From NCBI RefSeq assembly GCF_003955665.1, contig NZ_RXHU01000004.1, positions 19,087 through 83,086 of the forward strand: 64,000 nucleotides of DNA. The letters run 5' to 3'. The position numbers were made by a program, and so were the translations under genes. The stretch is from Paenibacillus whitsoniae (GTDB taxonomy: Bacteria; Bacillota; Bacilli; Paenibacillales; NBRC-103111). Under the pieces are notes generated by a model. That model had not been told where the DNA came from. It was given only the letters and a program-made list of their open reading frames with translations, and ran no database searches. Below, piece after piece: positions 42,016 to 51,377 of the stretch (positions are counted from its first letter, which is position 1; each line of letters starts with the position of its first letter).

Positions 42016-42993
42016 TCAACCCCTACCCCGCGCTTCCATAAACCGTATAACCTCGTCATGCACCGGCAGCGCCGGGATCGCGCCGTGGCGAGTCGTCGTT
42101 AACGCGGCAGCGGCATTCGCAAACGCGAGCATCCGTACCATCTGCTCCTCCGGCAACCGCAGCAGGTCTCCCGCTTCCCGGCTGAACTGGAACAGTAGCG
42201 CTCCGATAAAGGAATCGCCGGCTCCCGTCGTGTCCACTGCTTTCACCTCATATCCCGGCACGGACACGCTGCTTGCGCCGCCAGCTGTAAACCAGGTAGC
42301 GCCGCACGGGCCGCGCGTCAACAGCACACTCGCCACATCGCCGACGAATAAGGAGGCGATCGCCTCGGCCTCATCGGCGATTCCGGTGATGAAGACCAAC
42401 TCTTCGTCGCTAATTTTGATAGAGTGACTGCGCGGAATGAAAGCGAGAATCGTTTGCCGGCAAGCCTCGGCGCTTTCCCAGAGCGGAAGCCTCACGTTCG
42501 GATCAAAGCTGATAAAGCCCCCTGCATGCTTGACTGCGTCGATGGCGCGAATATGCGCGTATTTAACCGGCGCGTCGATCAGATCCACGGAACCGTAGTG
42601 CAGCACATCGCCTGCCCCAAACCGGCACGCTTCAATATCTGCCTCATTCAGGAGCATATCGGCACTCGGCTTGCGGTAAAATGCAAAATCGCGGCTCCCG
42701 TCGGCTTGCAGACTAACGAACGCCAGCGCCGTATTTGCCTCTGACGTGCGGGATACGTAACGGGTGTCTACCCCCGCCTTTTCCAGCGTCTCAACCAGGA
42801 AATCGCCGAAGGAATCGACCCCCAGCTTGCCGATAAAGGCACTCCGCCCTCCCAGCTTCGCAACGGTACATGCGGCATTGGCCGGCGCACCGCCAGCCGC
42901 CTTGCTGAACGCGCTCACTTCTTTCAGCGCCACCCCAGTCTCCGCAGGGATAAAGTCGATTAAGGCTTCTCCAATCGTATATACGGTTCTCAT
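42016..42993 (-). CDS. Fructokinase, PfkB carbohydrate kinase family
   Basis: 325 aa from ATG 42993 (AGGAGG 4 nt upstream; the frame stays open to 43020). PfkB signature 1 is GGAPANAACTVAKLGG and signature 2 is VDTTGAGDSFIGALL, where the Asp is the catalytic base and the GAGD forms the anion hole. The LHYGSVDLI and FDPNVRLPLW segments are typical of fructokinases. It phosphorylates fructose released by the GH32 enzyme encoded two genes upstream. Last gene of the operon, 19 nt after the response regulator. Confidence 0.9.
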   Translation of the reverse strand: MRTVYTIGEALIDFIPAETGVALKEVSAFSKAAGGAPANAACTVAKLGGRSAFIGKLGVDSFGDFLVETLEKAGVDTRYVSRTSEANTALAFVSLQADGSRDFAFYRKPSADMLLNEADIEACRFGAGDVLHYGSVDLIDAPVKYAHIRAIDAVKHAGGFISFDPNVRLPLWESAEACRQTILAFIPRSHSIKISDEELVFITGIADEAEAIASLFVGDVASVLLTRGPCGATWFTAGGASSVSVPGYEVKAVDTTGAGDSFIGALLFQFSREAGDLLRLPEEQMVRMLAFANAAAALTTTRHGAIPALPVHDEVIRFMEARGRG

Positions 42994-43012
42994 GTTCCCT
43001 CCTATGATCTCG

Positions 43013-44635
43013 TCAATCATTTGACAGATGCATCAAATATTGATTCCTCCGGTACTCGTCCGGTGTCATCCCGAACCTGCTTTTAAATACACGGTAAAAA
43101 TACTTGTCGTCCTTAAAGCCGACCTTGGAAGCGATCTCGTACACTTTCATTTCGCTGTTTTGCAGCAATTCAATTCCTTTTTGGATTCGGACTTGGGATA
43201 AATATTTGCTGAACGTGACGCCCAAATGGTTTTTCAGCATAATGCTCACAGAACTGGGGCTGAAAAATAAATGCGCCGCCACTGTATCCAAAGATAAATC
43301 TTCCATATAGTGTGTGTCGATATATTGAATGCAAGCTTCAACAACCGATTCACGCTTCTTGGATCGGCTCATGATCAACAGTTCCGACCACTGCAACAAA
43401 ACTTCCTGAAACCGCCCCCTGCACACCGGAAAACTCGGACTTTCGGCAAGATGGGTTTCCGTGTCCGACAGCATTTGCTTGTAGACCTCATCGGTGACGA
43501 AGTCTTTGACGACACCCGCCACGGCTGAAATCATCCGAAGTACTGCCTGCTGCCATTGTTCGGGATAAGGAAACCCGTCCGCCACAATCCTATCCAACCA
43601 TTCGTCCGTTTGTCTCAGGATGAGCTCATTTCTATTTTGACGAATCGCCTCTTTGAACTGCGCCTCTTCTCTTGCATAATCATAGTGCAAGGGCTGGATG
43701 CGGGCCCGGACTTCGGAATACGGAATAACAGCGCAATCCGGCAAAAAATACCGAAAAGGAGCCGCAGTCAGCGCCTCTTTGAAGGAGTATCTTGCTTCAT
43801 GCCCTATATCTTCGCGCCATTCCCCGATGCCAATTGTCAGCTCGATGCCAAACTGCTCCGACGCTGTCAGGACACACGCTTCCATCTCCCGTGCAAGAGT
43901 TTGGTGATCCACCTCATATGAGCGGGGAGAAGTCGCCACGGCAATCAGCAATCTTTTATCCTCGCGCGAGAAAAAGGAGACAGAAGGCCCGATTAGCCCC
44001 GCCTTCATCTCCAAACTGCTAAGCAATGCGTTTTTTACACGGCTCTCCTTTTCCATAGGTTTCATGTGAAAACGGTTAGAACCGATTCTGGCAATCACTA
44101 CGATTCCGGTTTCCTCCAAAGCGAACTGATCCCGCAGCTCCGCATATTGCAATGGGGAGACACCCTCAGTCACCCAATCGGTGAGCAGATTCTCATAGTA
44201 AGCGGTTTGCGTCCGATCCAACTGCTGCCTGATTTGCTCATGGGCTAGCACGTGCATGGTTTCTTGCTGAATACTGTGATCAACCTTATCCAGTACAGCG
44301 CAAATGCTCTCTTCTTTGACCGGCTTGACCAAATAATCGAAAGCCCCTAACTGAATGGCCTTTTGCGCATATTCAAAATATCGATAGCCGCTAAGGATAA
44401 TCACTCTAATCTTGTGAGGCGAGGCATTCATCTTCTCAATGAAAGCTAGTCCGTCCAAAACGGGCATCTTAATATCGGTGAAAACAATATCGATGCGGCC
44501 ATCGCGGATGACATCCAGAGCTTCTTGTCCGTTCTTGGCTTCCAGAACGCTGCAGCCGGGTCTTGCGTCCCTGATCATCTTGGCGAGCACTCTTCGTTGT
44601 ATGACTTCATCATCCACGACCAGAATGTTAGACAT
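43013..44635 (-). CDS. YesN-like response regulator, AraC family output
   Basis: 540 aa. Receiver domain at 1-120 with Asp54 (VFTDIKMPVLDG) and Lys in YLVKPVKEE; a long middle region; two AraC helix-turn-helices at the C-terminal ~100 residues (LDTVAAHLFFSPSSVSIMLK and EIASKVGFKDDKYFYRVFKS). GGGAGG lies just before the ATG. Its kinase partner is probably the one at 49569-51377, separated by the transporter and GH32 genes. It would activate the fructan operon in response to an extracellular sugar. Confidence 0.92.
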   Translation of the reverse strand: MSNILVVDDEVIQRRVLAKMIRDARPGCSVLEAKNGQEALDVIRDGRIDIVFTDIKMPVLDGLAFIEKMNASPHKIRVIILSGYRYFEYAQKAIQLGAFDYLVKPVKEESICAVLDKVDHSIQQETMHVLAHEQIRQQLDRTQTAYYENLLTDWVTEGVSPLQYAELRDQFALEETGIVVIARIGSNRFHMKPMEKESRVKNALLSSLEMKAGLIGPSVSFFSREDKRLLIAVATSPRSYEVDHQTLAREMEACVLTASEQFGIELTIGIGEWREDIGHEARYSFKEALTAAPFRYFLPDCAVIPYSEVRARIQPLHYDYAREEAQFKEAIRQNRNELILRQTDEWLDRIVADGFPYPEQWQQAVLRMISAVAGVVKDFVTDEVYKQMLSDTETHLAESPSFPVCRGRFQEVLLQWSELLIMSRSKKRESVVEACIQYIDTHYMEDLSLDTVAAHLFFSPSSVSIMLKNHLGVTFSKYLSQVRIQKGIELLQNSEMKVYEIASKVGFKDDKYFYRVFKSRFGMTPDEYRRNQYLMHLSND

Positions 44636-44660
44636 GTCAGCCTCCCTTGCCTGAAAAAGC

Positions 44661-46118
44661 CTATGCGAATAATGAGGAAATGCGCAGAGATGTCAACTTA
44701 ACGGTACCATGCTTCGCATAAACCGCCAAGCCTGATTGTTCTTCTGCCGGGAACAGCAGATCGGTTATGACTGCCTCGCCCTCGCCGGCGAACACTTCAA
44801 CGGAGCAGCTGTCCACCCAGATGCGAAGCGTCAAAGAGCCATTCAGCGCTTCCGCTTTCACCGCATGACTCCCGGAAAAGTCGGCGTGAAAGTCAGTATT
44901 ACCCGAACGCGAGCGATCCACGAAAAGCTCCTGCGTCTCCGCGATATAACCGACCACCGTTTCATAAGCATCGGATGCTCGGACCTTGAACCCAAACTCC
45001 GCCGCCGTCTGAAGCTCGAACTCCGCCTCAAGCATAAAGCTGGTTAGCGCAAGCTCCGATAATGGATTGGCTCCCGGTTCAACGAGCAAATCCTGCCATT
45101 GCCGTGTGTCCTTCTTCCATTGATCCAGTTCCCGGACAGGAAGCTGCGCAAGCAGCGTGCGGCCTTCCCGACTCCGCAAGGCTAGTGTCCGTGGCAGCGT
45201 CATGGCGCTGCGCCAGCTTTCCGTCGGCGTCACCTGGGCATATTTCCAGTTGCTCATCCACCCGATATAGATACGGCGTCCGTCTGCAGCCGGAATATCC
45301 GACCAACTCACCCCGGCGTAATTATCCCGCCCGCCATCGAGCCACTTCACCGACTCCGGTGCGCTCTCGTTCTGAAACACTGAACCGTCGAATTGTCCGA
45401 TAAAATATTGCGTGCGAGAGCCCTCCGGATACTCCGGCGCATTCCCGATGCTCACCAGCATCACCCATTTGGTATGGGAAGGATCACCGTCAACGGGAAG
45501 CTCGAACAAATCCGGACATTCCCATACGCCAATATGCGCGCCCTCCCCCTCCCCGAACTGACTCGCGAAGGTCCACTCTTTCAGGTTCGGAGAGTGGTAG
45601 ATGCTCACCGTCTGCCCCGAAGCCAATACCATAATCCACCGCTCTGACGCCGCATGCCAGAATACTTTCGGGTCACGAAAGTCCGGGAAGCGATCATCAG
45701 CCAGCACGGGATTCCCGCTGTATTTGATCCAGGTTCTTCCGGCATCGGAACTGTACGCCAAGCTTTGGCGTTCCCTGACTGCACCGTTCTCCCCTGCATT
45801 CTTATGATGGGTAAAAATCGCAACCAATCCCGCTTCGCCGCCAAAGAAGCCAGAAGTATCATGCCAATCCACGACGGCGCTGCCGGAGAAAATATAGCCG
45901 TGCTCGTCAGGCTCCAAAGCGATCGGCATGTGCTCCCACGACGTCAAATCCTTGGAAATGGCATGCCCCCAATGCATAGGCCCCCATGTCGTTCCATTTG
46001 GGTAATACTGGTAAAACAGATGGTACTCGCCTTGGAAATACACGAGACCGTTCGGATCGTTCATCCACTGCTGTTCTGGCGTAAAATGATACTTCGGTCT
46101 ATAACAATCGTTACTCAT
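44661..46118 (-). CDS. Glycoside hydrolase family 32 (sucrase/fructanase)
   Basis: 485 aa. The N-terminal five-bladed propeller contains the nucleophile motif WMNDPNG, the transition-state stabiliser motif FRDPKVFW and the acid/base motif WECPDLF. The C-terminal beta-sandwich ends with IWVDSCSVEVFAGEGEAV. No signal peptide, so it should act in the cytoplasm on imported sucrose, its phosphate or short fructo-oligosaccharides, releasing fructose for the adjacent kinase. Phosphorylated versus plain substrate cannot be told; with an ABC rather than a PTS importer, unphosphorylated sugar is more likely. Confidence 0.94.
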   Translation of the reverse strand: MSNDCYRPKYHFTPEQQWMNDPNGLVYFQGEYHLFYQYYPNGTTWGPMHWGHAISKDLTSWEHMPIALEPDEHGYIFSGSAVVDWHDTSGFFGGEAGLVAIFTHHKNAGENGAVRERQSLAYSSDAGRTWIKYSGNPVLADDRFPDFRDPKVFWHAASERWIMVLASGQTVSIYHSPNLKEWTFASQFGEGEGAHIGVWECPDLFELPVDGDPSHTKWVMLVSIGNAPEYPEGSRTQYFIGQFDGSVFQNESAPESVKWLDGGRDNYAGVSWSDIPAADGRRIYIGWMSNWKYAQVTPTESWRSAMTLPRTLALRSREGRTLLAQLPVRELDQWKKDTRQWQDLLVEPGANPLSELALTSFMLEAEFELQTAAEFGFKVRASDAYETVVGYIAETQELFVDRSRSGNTDFHADFSGSHAVKAEALNGSLTLRIWVDSCSVEVFAGEGEAVITDLLFPAEEQSGLAVYAKHGTVKLTSLRISSLFA

Positions 46119-46178
46119 CAGGATTCCTCATTTCTTGAACATGTATTCCCGCATCATGTCAACCTTGGGGCTGCAGAC

Positions 46179-47009
46179 TTACCCTTTGATCCCCGTGCTT
46201 GTAATGCCTTGAACATAGTATTTTTGAAGGAGCAGGAAGATCACCACAATAGGCAAGGTCGTGAACGTGAGCGTCGCCATAATTTGGCCGTAGAAGATCG
46301 GCGGCAGGGTAAAAAAGGTTTGAATCCCGAGCTGAATATTCCGCAGCGATTCACCGGTCGTTACGAGAATCGGCCACATGAAATCGCCCCAGTGCGAAAT
46401 GAAATCCAGAATAAATACCGTCGTAAAGACAGGCCCCGACAACGGCACCACAATTTTCAGAAACGTTGAGATCGGAGACGATCCGTCGATCGCCGCAGAT
46501 TCGAGCAGCTCGTTCGGAATGTCCATGAAGAACTGGCGGAACATGAAAATACTGAAGCAGTTCGCAATGAAAGGAACGATCAGCGCATACCACGTGTTCA
46601 CCCAGCTCAAACTGTTGACGACAAAATACAGCGGCATCACGATACTTTCAAAAGGGACGATCATGAGGGCAATGATGGCGGTCAGAATGACGCTTTTGCC
46701 TTTAAAATCAAGCTTCGCCAGGGCATAGCCGCAGATCGAATTGACGCCGAGTCCGCTAATGCCAATAATCGAAACGTAGAACAAGCTGTTGAACAAATAT
46801 TTCATCATCGGAATGCGGTCGAAAGCTTTTATATAATTATCAAACGTAATATTCGTAGGGAGTAAAGACTTGAGCGAGCCTAAATCCGCAAAAATCTGAT
46901 TTTCCGGTTTGAGCGAAGAAACGACCATCCATAAAAGTGGGATAATAAAGAGCACCGTCATGACAATGTTGGAGGCATAGATGAATATTTTTGTTTTGCG
47001 GTCAGCCAC
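46179..47009 (-). CDS. ABC sugar transporter permease (MalG/AraQ type)
   Basis: 276 aa, six membrane segments, EAA loop ELLESAAIDGSSPISTFLKIV and a terminal TSTGIKG. Together with the MalF-type partner 18 nt upstream and the binding lipoprotein it forms the CUT1 importer of the fructan locus. ATPase not encoded here. Confidence 0.93.
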   Translation of the reverse strand: MADRKTKIFIYASNIVMTVLFIIPLLWMVVSSLKPENQIFADLGSLKSLLPTNITFDNYIKAFDRIPMMKYLFNSLFYVSIIGISGLGVNSICGYALAKLDFKGKSVILTAIIALMIVPFESIVMPLYFVVNSLSWVNTWYALIVPFIANCFSIFMFRQFFMDIPNELLESAAIDGSSPISTFLKIVVPLSGPVFTTVFILDFISHWGDFMWPILVTTGESLRNIQLGIQTFFTLPPIFYGQIMATLTFTTLPIVVIFLLLQKYYVQGITSTGIKG

Positions 47010-47027
47010 GTGTCCCTCTCCTTCCTA

Positions 47028-47960
47028 TCATCTGTCTTTGAAAAACTTTTTCATGGAAAATGAAATGGCAACGACGATCAGGAAAAAAATAACGGATACG
47101 GCCGAAGCATATCCGGCATTTCTGAATTGAAAACCTTGCTGGTAAATCAGCAGCGCAAGTGTCCGCGTCGAATTCTCCGGTCCGCCGTTCGTCATGACAT
47201 ACGGTTGCGTAAACAACTTCACAGCTTGAATCGTCGTAATCGTTAAAACGAAAACAATGACATTGTATAAGCTTGGAATTGTAATAAAACGAAGCTGCTG
47301 CACTTTATTCGCCCCGTCCATCGCAGACGCTTCATACAAATCCTTGGGAATACTCTGCAACCCGGCCAAAAAAATCATCATCTGATAGCCCGCTGCTTGC
47401 CAGACGGACATGAAAATAATGGAGTTCATCGCCTGATCCGCGCTGCGCAGGAACGGCTGCTTCGGAATGCCGAAAACCTGCAAGGCCGAGTTAATCAACC
47501 CTTCATTCGGATTGTATAGCGAAATCCAGAGAATCGCGATAACCGTCATCGAGGTAATTACCGGGCTGAAGTACGCGATCCGAAACACATTTCTAAGCTT
47601 CAATTGATTGTTGACCAGCAGTGCAAGCATAAGCGCTACCGCCGATTGGATCGGCACGACAAGAATGGTGAAATAAAGCGTATTGTACAGAGATTTATAA
47701 AAAAGCTTATCTTTGAACAAAATCAAGTAATTGTCCAAGCCGATAAATTTGATTTGATCCGGCCGCAACAGGTTAAACTTCGTAAAACCGAACACTACGG
47801 CCAGTACGAAAGGCAGCAGCAGAAACAAGATGAGCAGCAGGACCGCAGGCAGAATGAAGGAATACCCCGTTATCGCTTCTCTCCGCTTCTGAAGCCCGAT
47901 CGACGACAGCCTGATCTTCTTGCTGCCCTGAACTTGAGCATGTGAACTAACATTTTGCAT
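47028..47960 (-). CDS. ABC sugar transporter permease (MalF/UgpA type)
   Basis: 310 aa from ATG 47960 (GAGGGTGA upstream; the frame continues to 48008). A basic N-terminal segment precedes six membrane helices. EAA loop: YEASAMDGANKVQQLRFITI, then TNGGPENSTRTLALLIYQQG typical of the family. First permease of the fructan importer. Confidence 0.92.
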   Translation of the reverse strand: MQNVSSHAQVQGSKKIRLSSIGLQKRREAITGYSFILPAVLLLILFLLLPFVLAVVFGFTKFNLLRPDQIKFIGLDNYLILFKDKLFYKSLYNTLYFTILVVPIQSAVALMLALLVNNQLKLRNVFRIAYFSPVITSMTVIAILWISLYNPNEGLINSALQVFGIPKQPFLRSADQAMNSIIFMSVWQAAGYQMMIFLAGLQSIPKDLYEASAMDGANKVQQLRFITIPSLYNVIVFVLTITTIQAVKLFTQPYVMTNGGPENSTRTLALLIYQQGFQFRNAGYASAVSVIFFLIVVAISFSMKKFFKDR

Positions 47961-48081
47961 GGGATCACCCTCACTCCTTTCCAAATAAAATCTGATCATG
48001 TGCGGCAAGCGTCACGCGGCACCGTTTCCTGAACATCGGATAACTCGATGCCGCCGTGCCGCCGCTTGCTTTCTAGACGCG

Positions 48082-49386
48082 CTATTTAAAGTTCCGCTTG
48101 TACTCCTCATCATAAGCGGACGCCACTTGATCGAGCGATTTCTTCACGTCTGCTCCCATCAGGATGTCTGTCAACGCTTCCGCAAACTTCTGCGTTAGTA
48201 CCGGATAGGCAGGTGTCACGGGTCTAGCATGAGAAACCGTTGTCACTTGATCTTTGATCACTCTCAGCGGCAGATCGTTATATTCAGGCAAATTGTCGTA
48301 CGCCGATTTCCGACTGGCCGGCATGCTTGTCGCTTTGGCAAGCTGGGAGGAACTGTCCTTGTTCGTCATCCACTTCACAACTTCAGCCGCTTCCTTCGGA
48401 TGCTTGCTGTCCGCCGTTACGCCGATCGCCCAACTGCCGGATGGTGAACTCAGGCTGCCGCCCGCTTTCTTAGGGAAGTACGTAATACCCCACTCCAGAT
48501 CCGGGTAGTTCTTGAATCCTGGAATATTCCAAGGCCCTCCGAGCTTCGTTGCGGCTTTGCCCTCTTCAAACTCCGTCGGTTTCGGGTCAATATTGAACAG
48601 CTTCTCGTTCGCCAATTTCTGCAGAAATTTCGCCGCATCCAAGCCTTTATCGCTGTTGACCCAGCCATTCGTGGTATTGCCTTCCTTATTGACAATGTCT
48701 GTCCCGGCAGAAATCCATAGCTGTTCGAAGGCGTAGGTCATCCACTCGCCTTTGTCATTGATCATATTGGTGCCGAACACATCTTTGGAGGCTGTCTTTT
48801 TCATGACATCGTACCATTGATCCCATGTCCAGGCGTCCTCGATTTTAGTCGGCGGTTCAATGCCGAACTGTTTCATGATTTTTTTATTGTAGAACAGAAC
48901 GACAGAGGATTCGGCCAACCCCGCTGCATAAAACTTGCCTTGATAGGTGCCCTGCTGAACAATGGACGGCACGAAATCGTTCAAATCTTCTTTGGCAAAA
49001 TAGTTGTCCAACGGAACGATGATATTGGATGCCGCATAATTGGCCACATTCGGGCCATCCATGGACACAACATCCGGCAGCGTATGGGAAGCGACGGCCG
49101 CATTGATTTTATCCTCATAAGCGAAGGAGTTGCCTCGCGTAATCGGCTCCATTTTCAGCTTGATCTTCCCCTGGTACGCCTTATTGAATTCTTCGACTCT
49201 TCTTACGTAAAAGTCATCCTCCGGGCCGCTGGCTTGCGGTCTCCAATAGGAAATTTCGATTTCCTTCTGACCTGTCTGGGAGCTGTCGCCGCTCGAGCCG
49301 GCACTCCCTGTGGAACCGCTTGTTGAGCATCCGGCAAGGAAAGAAATGGCAATTAACCCCGTTACCGTCTTTATCTTCTTGTTCAT
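48082..49386 (-). CDS. Sugar-binding lipoprotein of the fructan ABC transporter
   Basis: 434 aa. Lipoprotein signal MNKKIKTVTGLIAISFLAGC with lipobox FLAGC and a Ser/Gly/Thr linker. Family-1 binding domain with IEISYWRPQASGPEDDFYVR, GGPWNIPGFKNYPDLEWGI and the hinge-region GSWAIGVTADSKHPKEAAEV. First gene of the transporter-GH32-regulator-kinase operon. Its promoter region carries a perfect cre box and paired GTGGAC/GTGAAA boxes. Confidence 0.93.
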   Translation of the reverse strand: MNKKIKTVTGLIAISFLAGCSTSGSTGSAGSSGDSSQTGQKEIEISYWRPQASGPEDDFYVRRVEEFNKAYQGKIKLKMEPITRGNSFAYEDKINAAVASHTLPDVVSMDGPNVANYAASNIIVPLDNYFAKEDLNDFVPSIVQQGTYQGKFYAAGLAESSVVLFYNKKIMKQFGIEPPTKIEDAWTWDQWYDVMKKTASKDVFGTNMINDKGEWMTYAFEQLWISAGTDIVNKEGNTTNGWVNSDKGLDAAKFLQKLANEKLFNIDPKPTEFEEGKAATKLGGPWNIPGFKNYPDLEWGITYFPKKAGGSLSSPSGSWAIGVTADSKHPKEAAEVVKWMTNKDSSSQLAKATSMPASRKSAYDNLPEYNDLPLRVIKDQVTTVSHARPVTPAYPVLTQKFAEALTDILMGADVKKSLDQVASAYDEEYKRNFK

Positions 49387-49411
49387 GCTTACCCCTCCTA
49401 AAGCGTTTTCT

Positions 49412-49426
49412 TGTTTACGCTTTCAT
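49412..49426 (-). promoter_or_regulatory. cre box (CcpA site) of the fructan operon
   Basis: ATGAAAGCGTAAACA on the minus strand matches WTGNAARCGNWWWCA at every position. It overlaps the candidate -10 (TATGAT, 49430-49425) and lies 26 bp before the start codon, the classic place for glucose repression. Confidence 0.75.
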
Positions 49427-49464
49427 CATATCGTGACCCCGCCGTCGATCCTACTCTAAAAATC

Positions 49465-49507
49465 GTGAAATGGTGGACTTTTGCAGCGAAAACAGTTTCA
49501 CGTCCAC
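49465..49507. promoter_or_regulatory. Candidate regulator sites upstream of the fructan promoter
   Basis: GTGAAA-TG-GTGGAC (49465-49478) and TTTCAC-GTCCAC (49496-49507) repeat the same two hexamers on opposite strands. They lie about 35-80 bp upstream of the -10, where an AraC-type response regulator would bind. Inferred. Confidence 0.4.
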
Positions 49508-49516
49508 TCTGTATGG

Positions 49517-49564
49517 AAAAAACCTCTAGCTCAGCCGCTATGAAACGAACGGCCGCGCTAGAGG
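49517..49564 (-). terminator. Terminator of the AraC-kinase operon
   Basis: Minus-strand CCTCTAGC / GCTAGAGG stem (49564-49557 with 49530-49523) with an inner GCGGCC/GGCTG-like second stem, followed by TTTTTT (49522-49517). It directly follows the kinase stop. Confidence 0.8.
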
Positions 49565-49568
49565 CAAG

Positions 49569-51377
49569 TTAGTTAGGCAAAGGCAAGGTAATTGTCACTT
49601 TCGTACCTGCCTGCAGCCGGGATTCAATCGTTATGCCATATGGCTCCCCGTAAATCAGCTTGACCCGTTTATGCACATTCTCGATCCCGACCGATTTGCT
49701 GCTGCCGTGCCCCGCAGCTTCCGAAAGAGCGAGAATACGGGATATCGCCGATGCTTCCATTCCCTTCCCGTTGTCTTCTATCGTGAAAATCCGCAGATGC
49801 TCCGCAATGTGACCCGACACACGGATCAAGCCGCCTTCCTCGCAATCTTCCAGCCCATGAATAATGGCATTTTCAATGAAAGGCTGCAAGAAAAACTTAG
49901 GCACCGTGTAGCGGTAAAGATCAGGGTCAATGTCATACTCGATTCGAAATTTATCTTCAAAACGCTGCTTCATGATGTAATCATAGCTTTTCAAATAGCT
50001 CACATCTTCTCTGAAGGAGACCTCGCCCGATTTCTTGGCGGTATATTCCAGCATTTCCGACAGCTCCACCAGCATCTTGCTGATGACCGTTTGCTTGTTT
50101 TCAATCGCCAAATAATTGATAATGTTGAGCGTATTGTACAGAAAATGCGGGTTGAATTGAAAATTCAGCGCTTTGAGCTCAGCCTCGATCTCCTTCAAGC
50201 TCGTCTCATAGTTTTCTTTAATCAAAATCTGAATTTTATCGTTCATTTGGTTAAAGCGATGAATAATGAGGTTGACTTCGCTCGCCCCTTGCGTATCGAT
50301 TCTTGTGTTAAAATTCCCCTCCCCGCTCTGTTTAATCCCCCATAGCAGTTTTTTGAGCGGCATCGTGATCCGGCTGGAGAAGAAGGATGCCAAAAAAATG
50401 GATAGCACCAGAATCAGCACGGTGGAATAGAGCGTGTAGCTGAACATATTCGGCACCGTTTTCAGCAAATTGTCATAAGGAATGAGCACTGCCGAGGTCC
50501 AGCCCGTCGTGGCAATCTGATCGAAGCAGACGACCATTTTTTCACCGTTGACCTTCAGATAGCGCGTCCCGCTTTTATCCGTAAGCAGGCTGCGCATCCA
50601 TTCTTGCTGTAAAGACGGCGCGTTCGAGCGGTCTGAGGTAGAGATGATTTTCATATCCTTCGTAAATACATAATAGTAGGACCCCTGCACAACCAGGCTT
50701 TCCTGGAATGCCTTGGTAATCATCGATTCTTGGAAATTAACGAGCAAAATTGGCCGTTCTGCCTGCGGGTCCATCGCTTTCAGCAGGTTGTTGGTGACCC
50801 GCGACAAATTGATCAGCCGCGTGGCGGTGAAAACAAACTGATCTTTGCTGCTTGTGGTCGCCGTAGAGGCGAAGTACTTTTCCAGCAAGTTATAGGTGGG
50901 AATCCATACCGTTCTGTCCACAGCCTGCAGGCCGGTTTGATAAATGTCGGAGGCGGAGAAATCTTTCTTCGGAATCCAGAAAAAGGGGTTGCCGCCGAAC
51001 ATGTAATCCTTCGTAGCCAAGTTCACCGAGTAGACGTCTTCCGATGTAGGAAAATATTTCTGCAAAATTCTCGTGATCTTGCGATCCGTTTCATAATTCA
51101 AATATCTCGCTTGCAAGTCCGTCGTATTAAAAAGTTCGAACAGGTCCTCATCCAGATGCATATTGACGGCACTTTGCTCGACGGTGGCAAATTTGGCATC
51201 CAAAGACTTGTTGCTCGTTTTCACCAAACCGAGATACGTGCCGCTGGCATTTTGGAGAATCACCTGCGAACTTTTCACATAATACCCTACCCCCAGCACT
51301 GTCATGGAAATAACGATCAGCACAATATAGGATAAGGTAAGCCGCACTCGTAAACTTAGCTTGCTGTACATATCCAT
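49569..51377 (-). CDS. YesM-like sensor histidine kinase
   Basis: 602 aa from ATG 51377 (TGATG overlap with the AraC gene); ATG 51371 is equally possible. Two membrane segments (near 10-32 and ~305-328) flank an extracellular domain. HAMP and a His_kinase domain follow, with His411 in QFNPHFLYNTLNIINYLA, and a HATPase with FIENAIIHGLED and DNGKGM. Likely partner of the regulator at 43013-44635. It lies upstream of the transporter genes but is separated from them by a terminator. Confidence 0.92.
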   Translation of the reverse strand: MDMYSKLSLRVRLTLSYIVLIVISMTVLGVGYYVKSSQVILQNASGTYLGLVKTSNKSLDAKFATVEQSAVNMHLDEDLFELFNTTDLQARYLNYETDRKITRILQKYFPTSEDVYSVNLATKDYMFGGNPFFWIPKKDFSASDIYQTGLQAVDRTVWIPTYNLLEKYFASTATTSSKDQFVFTATRLINLSRVTNNLLKAMDPQAERPILLVNFQESMITKAFQESLVVQGSYYYVFTKDMKIISTSDRSNAPSLQQEWMRSLLTDKSGTRYLKVNGEKMVVCFDQIATTGWTSAVLIPYDNLLKTVPNMFSYTLYSTVLILVLSIFLASFFSSRITMPLKKLLWGIKQSGEGNFNTRIDTQGASEVNLIIHRFNQMNDKIQILIKENYETSLKEIEAELKALNFQFNPHFLYNTLNIINYLAIENKQTVISKMLVELSEMLEYTAKKSGEVSFREDVSYLKSYDYIMKQRFEDKFRIEYDIDPDLYRYTVPKFFLQPFIENAIIHGLEDCEEGGLIRVSGHIAEHLRIFTIEDNGKGMEASAISRILALSEAAGHGSSKSVGIENVHKRVKLIYGEPYGITIESRLQAGTKVTITLPLPN

